64,000 bases of DNA, taken from positions 77,053-141,052 of the forward strand of contig CAZOLI010000003.1 of the NCBI GenBank assembly GCA_964580675.1. The letters are read 5' to 3'. The notes below the pieces were generated by a model that was not told where the DNA came from, did no database searches, and worked only from the letters and a program-made list of their open reading frames with translations. Below, piece by piece: positions 42,286 through 51,832 of this stretch (positions are counted from its first letter, which is position 1; the number at the start of each line of letters is the position of its first letter). The position numbers were made by a program, and so were the translations under genes. Source of the stretch: CAZOLI01 sp964580675. Lineage in GTDB: Bacteria; Planctomycetota; MHYJ01; CAYXQY01.

Positions 42286-43180
42286 ATTTGCCCCCGGACC
42301 ATTTCACGCGAAAGAGCGGCCCGGTCACCGTTGCCTTTTGATACCAGCGGATGAGTTCTTCGTCAATGCGATCAAGAGGGATGCCGATGATTCGTTCAAA
42401 TGCCTTTTTTCCTCCCCCATTTGACGATTTTTCGTAACGAAAGTATTTCCAGAAGCGTTCGGAATACCTGGATAGCAAATAATACACCAGCAAGCCGGAT
42501 TCGTAATACACCTGTCGATTGCCGCTTCTGCGAAACGCCTTTTCGCTCACCTCCAGGAGACGGGGGAGTGGAATCCAGGATTCCTTCTCGGCTTCCGTTC
42601 TTGGAATGGCGTTGAAATTTGCCGGAGACAGATTGCCAATTTGAGACTCGCCATTTTTGTACTCAACATGCTCAAAAACAGTGGCAAGACCCTCATTCAG
42701 CCAGGCACTCCATCGGGGTTTGGCAGCTGAAGCCCCGGAATTCATAAAAAGGTGGACGGCCTCGTGTCGGATGGACCGCCTGATCCGCTCCGGATTCCCC
42801 TGATCAATGACAGCAATAACCCCATCGGACGGGTCGTAATAACCGGAATTGTTCGGAAGGTTTTCCTGCCATTTTTTTCGATAGTAATTCTGGAAGGATT
42901 CTTCGCTCGGGAACAGCGTGATACGTGTTTTGGGTAAGTCGTCCAGGGGAAGGCGATCGCCGAAAATCCGGGAAAATGCCGAACGAAACCGCTGGAATTC
43001 TTCCATGATGAGTCGAGCCAGCTCTTCATTCTCGGCGTAAACTTCCACATTTCCACTGCGGTGGACGGGAAGACCCACCTGGTACTGGTCGTAGGAACGG
43101 CGGAGGTCCGGCAGGAAAAAATGCATGGCGGCAAACAGCAGCAGAAGGGGGCCTGCCACAATACCCACCTTTTTCATCAT
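42284..43180 (-). CDS. DUF1570-type membrane-anchored HExxH protein
   Basis: 298 residues from ATG 43180; the frame opens at TTG 43219 but that overlaps the rhomboid gene. N-terminal TM (VGIVAGPLLLLFAAMHFF). The metallopeptidase core has RHEAVHLFMN and, ~25 residues later, WLNEGLATVFEH, the gluzincin pattern HExxH...E of DUF1570/peptidase-MA-like proteins, which are frequent in Planctomycetota. It is probably periplasmic. It is the third gene of the FHA-sigma54/rhomboid operon. The substrate is unknown. Confidence 0.82.
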   Translation of the reverse strand: MMKKVGIVAGPLLLLFAAMHFFLPDLRRSYDQYQVGLPVHRSGNVEVYAENEELARLIMEEFQRFRSAFSRIFGDRLPLDDLPKTRITLFPSEESFQNYYRKKWQENLPNNSGYYDPSDGVIAVIDQGNPERIRRSIRHEAVHLFMNSGASAAKPRWSAWLNEGLATVFEHVEYKNGESQIGNLSPANFNAIPRTEAEKESWIPLPRLLEVSEKAFRRSGNRQVYYESGLLVYYLLSRYSERFWKYFRYEKSSNGGGKKAFERIIGIPLDRIDEELIRWYQKATVTGPLFRVKWSGGK

Positions 43181-43190
43181 CCCAATTTTC

Positions 43191-44078
43191 TTAGCGAGGT
43201 CCTTCCCTGAACCGCTCAAGGTCTTCTTCCTCCATTTTGTTCATTCGTTCACTTGCCTCCTCCAGCAGCTCCCGTTCTTTAGGGGTCAGACTGTTTATCC
43301 CTTCATTGTTTATCTTATCAAGGATGCGATCAATCTCCTCGTTTTTTACATCCGGCACCGACGAGCGTGGGGGCTCCCGTCCGGGACTTTCCTCGAAGGA
43401 CGGTTCGAGACCCGCAAAGAACTGATCAATCTGAGGGGCATAGCGAAAGTAAAGAAACCCGAAAAGAGCTCCGGCAAGGTGAGGAATGGCATGACCGTAT
43501 GCCCGGCTCGTTTCTTTTATTAAAATCAGAAAATCAAAACCGAGAAAGAGAAGGATCATGTACTTAATTTTTATGGGAATGACGAAAAACAGAAGCACCT
43601 TCAGATCGGGATTAATCAGTGCCGCCGCCACGAGAACGGCAAGCACCGAACCGGAAGCCCCCAGGATTGTAATCTGTGAAAGCCGCTCCATATACGCAAG
43701 TGGCGTCACGACAAGACCCGCAAAAACCCCGGCACACAGAAAGAAATAGATGTACTTCCGGCGTCCCCAGTATGACTCAACGATTGGACCAAAGAAAAAC
43801 AGACCGATCAGGTTAAAGATCAACACCATCAACGGATCGGGGTGGAAAAACAGGTATGTTAGAGGTTGCCAGATCTTGAACTCCTCCACAACCCCTTCAG
43901 GAGAAAGCCCAAAAACTCCTTTTAGATCAATGCCGGAAAATTTCTGTAATATGGCATCCAGGAAGAACCCGGCAACAAGAACCAGCATCAGGATGTGGTT
44001 TCCGGATAAATGCCAGCCTCCCCAGCCCGATGACTCCTCTTCGAGAGGTCCCCGCATGTAATCGCGATCACTCAGCAT
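43191..44078 (-). CDS. Rhomboid family intramembrane serine protease
   Basis: 295 residues, 6 TM segments. The catalytic serine is in ILGASGSVLAV and the catalytic histidine in AIPHLAGALFG. The TM2 motif reads FFHPDPLMVLIFN: the first His and the Asn are kept but the usual second His is absent. The C-terminal cytoplasmic tail ends LTPKERELLEEASERM, a segment often seen on rhomboids in environmental bacteria. It lies 9 bases after the sigma-54 regulator and 10 before the DUF1570-type gene, so the three are probably one operon. Confidence 0.88.
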   Translation of the reverse strand: MLSDRDYMRGPLEEESSGWGGWHLSGNHILMLVLVAGFFLDAILQKFSGIDLKGVFGLSPEGVVEEFKIWQPLTYLFFHPDPLMVLIFNLIGLFFFGPIVESYWGRRKYIYFFLCAGVFAGLVVTPLAYMERLSQITILGASGSVLAVLVAAALINPDLKVLLFFVIPIKIKYMILLFLGFDFLILIKETSRAYGHAIPHLAGALFGFLYFRYAPQIDQFFAGLEPSFEESPGREPPRSSVPDVKNEEIDRILDKINNEGINSLTPKERELLEEASERMNKMEEEDLERFREGPR

Positions 44079-44087
44079 AGGTTCCTC

Positions 44088-46304
44088 CTATTCCTTCGAC
44101 CACTCAATATCGTATTCCTTTAACTTGGAGTTCAGTGTGGGACGGGAAATTCCCAGAACATTCGCCGCGTGCGATTTCACCCCATCGGTCTGTTCCATGG
44201 CTTCGGTAATCAATTCACGCTCCACGCGCCGGGTCACCTGCCGGACGGTTTCCTTCAGATTTAAATCGGTTCCGAATTCAAACGACCGGGCCTTCCCTTC
44301 CTTTCGAATCGGTTCCTTGATGTCCTCGGCCGTTATTCGTTCACTCCCCGCACAGAGGGCCGCAATTCGCTTTATTTCGTTTTCCAGTTCCCTTACGTTC
44401 CCCGGCCATTCCCAACCAACAAGGAGTTCCATGGCGTCCTCCTCAATTTTTGGCGGCTCCACGTTCATTTTGTCCGCCTCCCGCTGAAGGAAATGACGGG
44501 CAAGGTACGGAATGTCTTTGGGCCGTTCCCGGAGAGGGGGCAGATGAACGGACACCACGTTCAGACGGTAGTAAAGATCTTCACGAAACTCATTTTTTTC
44601 AATCAATTCCGTCAGGTCCTTGTTCGTCGCACTGATGACCCGCACATTAACAGGAATCTTTTCTTCGCCCCCGACCCGGCGGATTTCCTCCTCCTCAAGA
44701 ACACGAAGGAGCTTCGCCTGCATGGACCTGGGCATGTCCCCGATTTCATCCAGGAGGAGTGTCCCCTCATCCGCCACTTCAAAAAACCCTCGTTTGTCAC
44801 TTTTGGCCCCGGTGAATGCCCCTTTTACGTGTCCGAACAACTCACTCTCTAAAAGGCTCTCGGGAATCGCACTGCAGTTCACGGAGGTAAAATTCTCCTC
44901 CTTCCGATTCCCGTTAAAGTGAATCGCCCGGGCGATCAACTCCTTTCCTGTACCACTTTCCCCCTGAATGAGCACGGGAAGGTCGGTGTCGACAACGCCG
45001 TCTATGGTCTGAAGAACCTGGCGCATGGCACGGCTCTCCGCCACGATGTTTTCGTAGTCATACGTCAGTTCCATTTCACGCCGGGTGGCCTGAAGCTTCT
45101 GCTTGACTTCCTCGAGCTCAAGGGATTGTTCTTCCACTCGCTCCTTTAATTTCTCGTTCAATTCCTCCACCTTCTCCTTGGATTCCCGTAATTCCTCGTT
45201 TTTTCGCTTGTTTTTCTGAAGAAGGCGGGCGTTTTCAATGGCCACGGCCGCCTGGTCCATAAATGGCTCCAGGATGGTCTGGTCCGACTCCGTAAACAAC
45301 CCGGTCTCGAATCGATTGTCAAGGTACACACAGCCCAGAACCTGGTCCTTAATTGAAAACGGGAGACAGAGAACGGATCTCAGGTTCAGGTCATTGACGC
45401 TCATATAACTGTTAAATCGGCGGTCATCCGCCGCGTTGGAGGTAAGAACCGGGTCCCCTGTGTCAATAACCTTGCCGGCAATGGAGTGACTGATCTGGAA
45501 TTCCGGATCATCAATTCCCTTCCGATCATAATTGCGCGCGACCCGAAAATTCATCTCATCATCCTCAACGAGAATCAAAAATCCTCTTTCGGCGCCGGTA
45601 AGGGCCACGGCGGTGTCCATAATCATCTCAAGAACTCGCTGGAGGTTATGCTCGCTGTTCATCTGTCGAATCGTCTCCTGAAGGGACAGAAGACGATCAC
45701 GGGTATGTTCAAGCCCTTCTATACGGGGGGAACCGGTGAGGGATTCGTAGTAGTCATCCAGAACGTCGGCCACAAAATCCAGGCTGTCCTTCCCCAGGTC
45801 CTCGAGCAAATCCTCAATATACTCCTTTAATTCGGACTCGTACCTGGACCATTTCTCCTCGTCGAATCCATCGTCCGATGTCCGTGTTCTATTCTCCTTC
45901 CTGCCGTTATCCCTGGTAATTCGTTTCGTCTCCCCCCGACCGAATGCGTTTGACCCCGAGTGATCAACCGCCTCCGTCTCAACACGGGTTTCGGTTTTTT
46001 CGCTCCCCTCCTCCCTGCCTTCCTCCTGAAAGATAAATTCCGTGTCCCCGATTTCAATTCGATCCCCGGACAGCAAATACCCCTCCTTCACCTGCTCCCC
46101 GTTCACACGTGTGCCATTTTGACTGTCCAGATCCAGAATTCGATATCCGTCCTCCGTCTTTTCGATTTTGCAGTGGACCCGTGAGGTTTTGCGGTCCTTC
46201 AACTGGAGGGTGTTGTTCGAATCCCGCCCCATCGTAATGGAATTCCGGTCAAACTGGAAGTGTTTCCTGTTACCGTCCTCGTTTTCGAGAACAAGAATGG
46301 GCAT
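44088..46304 (-). CDS. FHA-GAF sigma-54-dependent transcriptional activator
   Basis: 738 residues. FHA domain (~5-95): MGRDSNNTLQL, SRVHCKI, SQNGTRVNG, which binds phosphothreonine. A charged linker follows, then GAF (~215-365: LTGAERGFLIL, DNRFETGLF) and a coiled coil. The AAA+ domain has GESGTGKE, GAFTGA, GTLLLDEIGDMP and WPGNVRELENE. The C-terminal Fis-type HTH is SHAANVLGISRPTLNSKL. Input is probably a phosphorylated partner of a Ser/Thr kinase such as the one at 40.2 kb. It is the first gene of the rhomboid/DUF1570 operon. Confidence 0.95.
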   Translation of the reverse strand: MPILVLENEDGNRKHFQFDRNSITMGRDSNNTLQLKDRKTSRVHCKIEKTEDGYRILDLDSQNGTRVNGEQVKEGYLLSGDRIEIGDTEFIFQEEGREEGSEKTETRVETEAVDHSGSNAFGRGETKRITRDNGRKENRTRTSDDGFDEEKWSRYESELKEYIEDLLEDLGKDSLDFVADVLDDYYESLTGSPRIEGLEHTRDRLLSLQETIRQMNSEHNLQRVLEMIMDTAVALTGAERGFLILVEDDEMNFRVARNYDRKGIDDPEFQISHSIAGKVIDTGDPVLTSNAADDRRFNSYMSVNDLNLRSVLCLPFSIKDQVLGCVYLDNRFETGLFTESDQTILEPFMDQAAVAIENARLLQKNKRKNEELRESKEKVEELNEKLKERVEEQSLELEEVKQKLQATRREMELTYDYENIVAESRAMRQVLQTIDGVVDTDLPVLIQGESGTGKELIARAIHFNGNRKEENFTSVNCSAIPESLLESELFGHVKGAFTGAKSDKRGFFEVADEGTLLLDEIGDMPRSMQAKLLRVLEEEEIRRVGGEEKIPVNVRVISATNKDLTELIEKNEFREDLYYRLNVVSVHLPPLRERPKDIPYLARHFLQREADKMNVEPPKIEEDAMELLVGWEWPGNVRELENEIKRIAALCAGSERITAEDIKEPIRKEGKARSFEFGTDLNLKETVRQVTRRVERELITEAMEQTDGVKSHAANVLGISRPTLNSKLKEYDIEWSKE

Positions 46305-46437
46305 GCAGGCAGATCGAAGATTCAGACAGAAAAATAGTTAAAATCCCCTCAATCCGTCATAAACTCATATATATTTTACCAGATCATCCCAAACATTTCT
46401 ATTCAGGGAAATTCCTCAACGGTCTGGCTAAACCATT

Positions 46438-46466
46438 CTGAATTCTTTTTCCGAAATTGCTACAAT
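46438..46466 (+). promoter_or_regulatory. Probable promoter of asnS
   Basis: CTGAAT (46438-46443), 17-base spacer, TACAAT (46461-46466). It implies a transcription start near 46473 and rules out the upstream TTG at 46457 as translation start. Confidence 0.55.
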
Positions 46467-46546
46467 ACGCCCTGACGTTCGTTCTGCGTTCCGCTTTGGA
46501 TTTGGACCGTCGTGTACTTCGTTTCATTTTATTTTTACAAAGACCC

Positions 46547-47845
46547 TTGCAAGAAACAGTTCGCATAGCCGACCTTAAACAGCACGTTGGTGATTCCGTT
46601 CAGATCAATGGCTGGATCTACAACACCCGCTCAAGTGGGAAAATCAACTTCACGCTTGTTCGGGATGGCACTGGAATCATCCAGTGTATTAGCGAGGAAG
46701 GAGAAGTGGACGAGGACGTTTTCGAAAAGGCGGACTCCCTTCCTCAGGAAACGTCGGTAAAAATCCAGGGGACGGTCCGTGAGGATGAACGAGCGCCCGG
46801 GGGGGTAGAACTCGATCTCGAGGATCTCACGGTGGTAAACGAACCGACCGAGCAATACCCCATCACACCGAAGGAACACGGCGTTGACTTCCTGATGAAC
46901 CACCGCCATCTGTGGCTCCGATCCTCCCGCCAGAATGCCCAGATGAGAATTCGTTCCAAGCTTATTCAATCCATAAGGGATTTCTTCAACGAGCGTGATT
47001 TTGTCATGATGGACGCACCAATAATCACACCCGCCGCGTGTGAAGGAACCACAACCTTATTCGACGTTGATTACTTCGGTGAACCGGCGTATCTTTCACA
47101 GAGCGGCCAGCTTTACGCCGAGGCCGGCGCCATGGCCTTTGGCAAATGCTACGTGTTTGGACCCACGTTCCGGGCGGAAAAATCCGATACTCGCCGTCAT
47201 CTGACCGAATTCTGGATGGTGGAGCCGGAGGTGGCCTACGCGGACCTGGACGAGGTCATGGAGCTGGCCGAGGATTTTGTCTCAACAATTATCCAGAACA
47301 CGGTGGAAGATGCCGAACAGGAGCTGAACGAACTTGATCGGGACACCTCTCAACTGACCGGGATGACCCCTCCCTTTCCTCGAATCTCCTACACGGAAGC
47401 CGTCGAATGGTTGCAGGAAGAGGGATTCGACATGGAATGGGGGGATGATTTCGGAGCTCCTGAGGAAACGGCACTTTCCGAGCGTTACGAAAAACCGGTA
47501 CTCATCCACCGGTTCCCCATGGAATCAAAGGCTTTTTATATGAAACCCGACCCGGACAATTCGGACCTCGCCCTCTGTGTGGACATGATTGCTCCCGAAG
47601 GAGTGGGAGAAATTATCGGGGGGGGGCAGCGGGAGGACGAACTCGACAAACTGGAACAACAGATTGATAAACACGATCTGCCCCGTGATGCGTTTGAATG
47701 GTATTTGGACCTGCGCAGATATGGTTCCGTACCTCATTCGGGATTCGGGCTCGGGCTGGAACGAACCGTGAAATGGATCTGTGGTGCGGATCACGTCCGG
47801 GAAACCATTCCGTTTCCGAGACAGGTCCACCGGAAATATCCCTGA
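46547..47845 (+). CDS. asnS: Asparaginyl-tRNA synthetase
   Basis: 432 residues from TTG 46547, chosen by homology (the OB-fold starts at VRIADLKQHVGDSVQINGW) and by the promoter. The OB anticodon-binding domain is followed by the class II catalytic core: motif 2 FRAEKSDTRRHLTEFWMVEPE, and GEIIGGGQRED, then motif 3 GFGLGLERTVKWI. The ending HVRETIPFPRQVHRKYP is AsnRS-like rather than bacterial AspRS. It charges tRNA-Asn with Asn. A non-discriminating AspRS cannot be excluded but is less likely. Confidence 0.9.
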   Translation: MQETVRIADLKQHVGDSVQINGWIYNTRSSGKINFTLVRDGTGIIQCISEEGEVDEDVFEKADSLPQETSVKIQGTVREDERAPGGVELDLEDLTVVNEPTEQYPITPKEHGVDFLMNHRHLWLRSSRQNAQMRIRSKLIQSIRDFFNERDFVMMDAPIITPAACEGTTTLFDVDYFGEPAYLSQSGQLYAEAGAMAFGKCYVFGPTFRAEKSDTRRHLTEFWMVEPEVAYADLDEVMELAEDFVSTIIQNTVEDAEQELNELDRDTSQLTGMTPPFPRISYTEAVEWLQEEGFDMEWGDDFGAPEETALSERYEKPVLIHRFPMESKAFYMKPDPDNSDLALCVDMIAPEGVGEIIGGGQREDELDKLEQQIDKHDLPRDAFEWYLDLRRYGSVPHSGFGLGLERTVKWICGADHVRETIPFPRQVHRKYP

Positions 47846-47884
47846 GGTTGAGAACAGGAATGCAAAAAAACCGGTTGTCAGGAA

Positions 47885-48307
47885 TTAATTATGAAACTGA
47901 CGGCTGCCCCGCCGGTAAAAACTTACTTTTTCGGAGATGTTCAAAATCGAACGAACGCCTTCCGTTATTCCGATCGGCCCCAGATCCTTCTTGCCCTCCG
48001 AGGTCGTGTACTTGTATGCCCATCCATCATCGGTGATGCTTCCTTTTGGGCGACGCCGGTAACCCGGTCCGTACACGTAATAAATATTTCGTGGATGCGG
48101 CTGGCCGGCCGGCTGGAACTTCACTTTTTCGAGATATCCCAGAACCCTTCCCCGCTTTGATCGAACTTCCTCCACCCAGACGATCTGTTCTGTTTTTTGG
48201 TCCGGTGTTCGAGAGAAGTACTTGGCCGGATTCGTGGAATAACAGCCAGCCGAAGCCAGACAGGAAAGGAGCACAATAATTGCTGAACCCAATTCTGTTT
48301 TGTTCAT
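47885..48307 (-). CDS. Predicted lipoprotein of unknown function
   Basis: 140 residues. GGGAG lies 6 bases before the ATG. Signal peptide with a plausible lipobox ending SAGC (Cys22), so the mature part would be lipid-anchored in the envelope. The remaining ~118 residues are basic and aromatic (IYYVYGPGYRRRPKG, WAYKYTTSEGKKDLG) with no known domain. It converges with asnS. Confidence 0.7.
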   Translation of the reverse strand: MNKTELGSAIIVLLSCLASAGCYSTNPAKYFSRTPDQKTEQIVWVEEVRSKRGRVLGYLEKVKFQPAGQPHPRNIYYVYGPGYRRRPKGSITDDGWAYKYTTSEGKKDLGPIGITEGVRSILNISEKVSFYRRGSRQFHN

Positions 48308-48477
48308 GTCCTGCTCCCAGTCTTAATCCGTTAATTGAATTGGCCGAGCAGGTACCGGCGTAATCTGGAAGGTGCTTACAACTCCTGTAACGATCCGTTC
48401 TTCCCCGGTTCTCCCTCCGCAAAAACTGCCTCTCCGGGGAAAGGCATTATTGGATATTATCAGGTTATGACCAAAAA

Positions 48478-49629
48478 TCAAATCCGGAAAGATTCCGTGC
48501 GCTCCGATTGATTCCTGATAAAATCCCTTCGGGGTTCCACGGCAATACCCGAACGCCCTTCCGGCAACTTTATGATCCCCGATTCGGTAATCTCGAAGGG
48601 AGGCGAAACCACGTCTTCCGAAAAATATCGGCTTGAGGCGGAGATGTCCCCCGGTATGTCAAACGCGGAGAGACTTGCCAGAGCAACGTTATGGGCCCGG
48701 CCGATCCCGGTCTCGAGCAACCCCCCACAGAACACGTCCAGACCTTCCCTCAAACAGAAATTATATACGTCCAGACCCGCCAGTGGTCCTCCCAGACGCG
48801 GGGCTTTTATGTTTATGACCTGAGCCGCATCCAGTTCTCGAACAAGAGGAAGCAAATCAGCGTCCGGCACGGATTCATCCAGACAGACGTCCGTTTCAAT
48901 TGTGGATTGCAACCGGGCGTGATTGAGCATATCAGGAGGGGGAAACGGCTGTTCAATCATCCTCAGTGAAAACGCATCCAGTTGTTCAAGGTCCGACATC
49001 TGCCGGGATTGATAGCCGCCGTTCCCGTCCACCATGAGTTGAATATCCGGGAATCGGTCACGAATTCGTTCCAGTATCTCCACGTCGCTTGACGGTTTAA
49101 TCTTTACTTTTATACGTCGGTACCCCGTCTCAAGCGACGTTTGAATTCGGGACAGAAGGGTCTGATTGTCTTCCTGAATACCCAGACTTATTCCGGAAAG
49201 CGCTCCGTTCCGTTCGGCACCGTATAGCTCATCCAGCCGACGATTTTCGTGTTTGGCCAGCAGATCCAGTAATGCGGAGATGACGGCTCCTCGAGCCATC
49301 GCGTGACCGCGCACAAACGGTCGATTCTCGATCCATTCCCGGATCGTGTCCGGGGCGATCTCCATCAGTGCCGGCAGAAGAAAATCATGTAGTATGTGCC
49401 AGGCCGTCTCCGAAGTCTCGTGAGAGTACCTGGGATACGGCCCCACGGGTGCCTCGCCCCATCCCTCGCAATTTGCCCCATTTATCCGAACAAGAATGCT
49501 TTCCTGATACCGGGCCTCGCCAAAACTCGTGCGAAATGGATTCTGGAACGGCAGACGAACAAGGTACGTTTGGGCTTCTTCAATCGACGGAAGCTCCTTC
49601 TCCTTCAATCGGGAGGCTGATACTGACAT
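48478..49629 (-). CDS. Enolase-superfamily enzyme, o-succinylbenzoate synthase (MenC)-like
   Basis: 383 residues from ATG 49629, 17 bases after rng. MLE-type catalytic residues are all present: RIKVKIKP (Lys acid/base), MVDGNGGY (metal Asp), IEQPF (metal Glu), CLDESVPD (metal Asp) and VINIKAPRLGG (second Lys). The family includes o-succinylbenzoate synthase for menaquinone and N-succinylamino acid racemase; the pattern resembles the MenC2/NSAR group. No other men gene is here, so substrate is uncertain. Confidence 0.82.
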   Translation of the reverse strand: MSVSASRLKEKELPSIEEAQTYLVRLPFQNPFRTSFGEARYQESILVRINGANCEGWGEAPVGPYPRYSHETSETAWHILHDFLLPALMEIAPDTIREWIENRPFVRGHAMARGAVISALLDLLAKHENRRLDELYGAERNGALSGISLGIQEDNQTLLSRIQTSLETGYRRIKVKIKPSSDVEILERIRDRFPDIQLMVDGNGGYQSRQMSDLEQLDAFSLRMIEQPFPPPDMLNHARLQSTIETDVCLDESVPDADLLPLVRELDAAQVINIKAPRLGGPLAGLDVYNFCLREGLDVFCGGLLETGIGRAHNVALASLSAFDIPGDISASSRYFSEDVVSPPFEITESGIIKLPEGRSGIAVEPRRDFIRNQSERTESFRI

Positions 49630-49646
49630 GAATTCGAGGACCTCCC

Positions 49647-51194
49647 TTACTCCGTCTCGTTCGTGTAACGGCGCACAATTTCCCCGTCCTTGTTTTTGCA
49701 CTGCACCTCAATCCGCTCCGGGTTAAACCGTTCTTTTCCGTGAATGAAAATACGTTTTGCGTGGTCCTCCTCAATTCGCTTCAACTCATGCCGCTTCTGG
49801 TTGTTCAGGTAACTTTCCACCGACTCCTCCACTATACAGTGGATGGCATACACGTCTTTTCCGGAGAGGTTTTTACGGATTTCCCGAAGCGTCATGAGCC
49901 CCATGCTCTCGACGTTTTTCACGTAACCGGAACCGCCACATTGCGAACAGGGCTTGTGCGATATCTGTCGAACGCCCGGCCGTATCTTTTCCCGGGCCAG
50001 TTCCACGAGGCAGAACCTGGACATGTCCAGAATACTGGTTTGGGCCCGGTCCCGGCTGATTTCCTTCCGTAAACTTTCCTCCACCTTCCGTCTGTTTTTG
50101 GATTCCTGCATATCGATGAAGTCAATCACAACCACCCCACCGATGTCCCGGAGACGGAGCTGACGCGCCACTTCCACGGTTGCTTCGAGATTCGTCTGGA
50201 CGGCCATCTCCTCCGGGGAATCCATTCGAACGAGTTTACCGGAGTTGACGTCCACGGCCGTGAGAGCTTCGGTTCGTTCCAGGACGATGGTTCCACCGCT
50301 TTCGAGTTCTACCGTCCGGGAAAAAAGCTGCCGGAGCTGATCCTCCACCCCGAAATGATCGAACATCGGCTCGCTTCCGTTGTACTTCTTGAGCCGATCC
50401 GTGTGCTTTTCCATGATCGACTCGAAAAAGTCCTTGGATTTGTCGTAGACCTTATCGGAATCAATGATCACTTCCTCGATACCGGGGGTGAATATATCCC
50501 GTATGGTTCGGATGACGAGGTCGCTTTCCTGATAGATCAGTATCGGAGCCTTTGAGGATCGGGCCCGGTTTATCACGGCTTTCCACAATCGAAGGAGATA
50601 CTGCAGGTCCGATTCCAGCACCTCCTGTTCCTTTTCCACACCGGCCGTTCGAATAATAAACCCGAGTCCTTCCGGGGGATCAAGGGTTTTGAACTTCTCC
50701 CGAATTTTTTTTCGCTCGTATTTGTCGTTTATTTTTCGTGAAACCCCCACGCCGCTCGATCGGGGCGTAAGAACAAGGTACCGGCCGGGAATGGATATAT
50801 CCATGGTGAGAGAAGGCCCCTTCTCCCCAACACTGTCCCGGGTAACCTGAACGAGGCGTTCGTCTCCGGGGCGTAAAAGATCCCGGATATCGTAGTTTTT
50901 GTTCCGGTTTCGTGAACTGCCCCCGGACACGCCCTCATCATCTCCCCCAACTGGAACCGTATCGGAAACGTGAAGGAAAGCGTTTCGCTCCAGACCGATG
51001 TCAATAAACGCGGCCTGTAGAGAGGGAATTACGTTAATCACTTTTCCCTTGTATATGTTTCCCACAAGGGTCTGACGGGAGGATCGCTGAATGTAAAACT
51101 CCTCAACCGTTCCGTTCTCGAGCACCGCTATTCGGTTTTCCTCGGGCTCGAGCGAATTGATCAGCATTCTTGTTTTGGCGTCTTCTTCACTCAT
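49647..51194 (-). CDS. rng: Ribonuclease E/G family endoribonuclease
   Basis: 515 residues. An S1 domain near 40-135 (VGNIYKGKVINVIPSLQAAF) carries an Asp/Asn-rich insert. The RNase domain has catalytic Asp in DVNSG (~305) and in VVVIDFIDM (~345). The Zn-link CSQCGGSG lies near 420. The length and C-terminus fit RNase G, since the long RNase E scaffold is absent. It processes rRNA and decays mRNA. Its start overlaps the stop of the DUF2344 gene (4 bases). Confidence 0.93.
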   Translation of the reverse strand: MSEEDAKTRMLINSLEPEENRIAVLENGTVEEFYIQRSSRQTLVGNIYKGKVINVIPSLQAAFIDIGLERNAFLHVSDTVPVGGDDEGVSGGSSRNRNKNYDIRDLLRPGDERLVQVTRDSVGEKGPSLTMDISIPGRYLVLTPRSSGVGVSRKINDKYERKKIREKFKTLDPPEGLGFIIRTAGVEKEQEVLESDLQYLLRLWKAVINRARSSKAPILIYQESDLVIRTIRDIFTPGIEEVIIDSDKVYDKSKDFFESIMEKHTDRLKKYNGSEPMFDHFGVEDQLRQLFSRTVELESGGTIVLERTEALTAVDVNSGKLVRMDSPEEMAVQTNLEATVEVARQLRLRDIGGVVVIDFIDMQESKNRRKVEESLRKEISRDRAQTSILDMSRFCLVELAREKIRPGVRQISHKPCSQCGGSGYVKNVESMGLMTLREIRKNLSGKDVYAIHCIVEESVESYLNNQKRHELKRIEEDHAKRIFIHGKERFNPERIEVQCKNKDGEIVRRYTNETE

Positions 51195-51832
51195 GTCTTT
51201 TCTTCTTGAAGAATCATGTTCGTTTTTACAATTCGATCAACAGCCGGAAGCGTTACGTCATCGCAAGAGGTCAATGCGTCAAGTAGTTGATCCGGGTGAA
51301 CGGGGCTGGATTCGGTTCGAGTGGTATACGACAGTTCGCGATTGGAGACGTCCACATCGTCCAGTGCGGACAGGTTCCAATCCTGTCCATCACCTTCCAT
51401 ACCTTCTTCCCCGTCACCAGTACGCTTCCGATCCAACAAATTCTTCACGTGTCCGGCATCCGCCAGAGGTCCGGAAAACACCATCCGAAACGACAGGGAC
51501 AGCACCTCCGGTTTTTGACTTGACGAAAGCGGAAGAACTCGATTCAACCGGATGCCGGAGCAGGGTTCTGTCTCCACTCTGTCCAGCAGATCCGAAGGGT
51601 ACAGGAATGTTTTCAGACCAAAGACCGCCATTTCCCGGAGCGATTCTATGCCCACGGGAAGAGGATGAACAACAGAAATCTTCGGTGAGGGCCACCGATG
51701 GGCCTGGCTGGTGTGTATGGGAAGACCGGCCCGACGCAGAATCCGCGCCAGCAGGACCCGCGTATCACGGTGTGACAAAAAGCCAGCTTTATCGTTTTTT
51801 TCAAATTCCAGCCGGTAAAAAAACCTTCTCAT
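51191..51832 (-). CDS. DUF2344 / TIGR03936 radical-SAM-linked protein
   Basis: 213 residues. The N-terminus YRLEFEKNDKAGFLSHRDTR followed by LRRAGLPIHTSQAHRWPSPK and PLPVGIESLREM matches DUF2344, which is normally fused to or next to a B12-binding radical SAM protein and often beside rng. The radical SAM partner is not here. GGGAG lies 4 bases before the ATG. Function unknown, probably RNA-related. Confidence 0.85.
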   Translation of the reverse strand: MRRFFYRLEFEKNDKAGFLSHRDTRVLLARILRRAGLPIHTSQAHRWPSPKISVVHPLPVGIESLREMAVFGLKTFLYPSDLLDRVETEPCSGIRLNRVLPLSSSQKPEVLSLSFRMVFSGPLADAGHVKNLLDRKRTGDGEEGMEGDGQDWNLSALDDVDVSNRELSYTTRTESSPVHPDQLLDALTSCDDVTLPAVDRIVKTNMILQEEKT

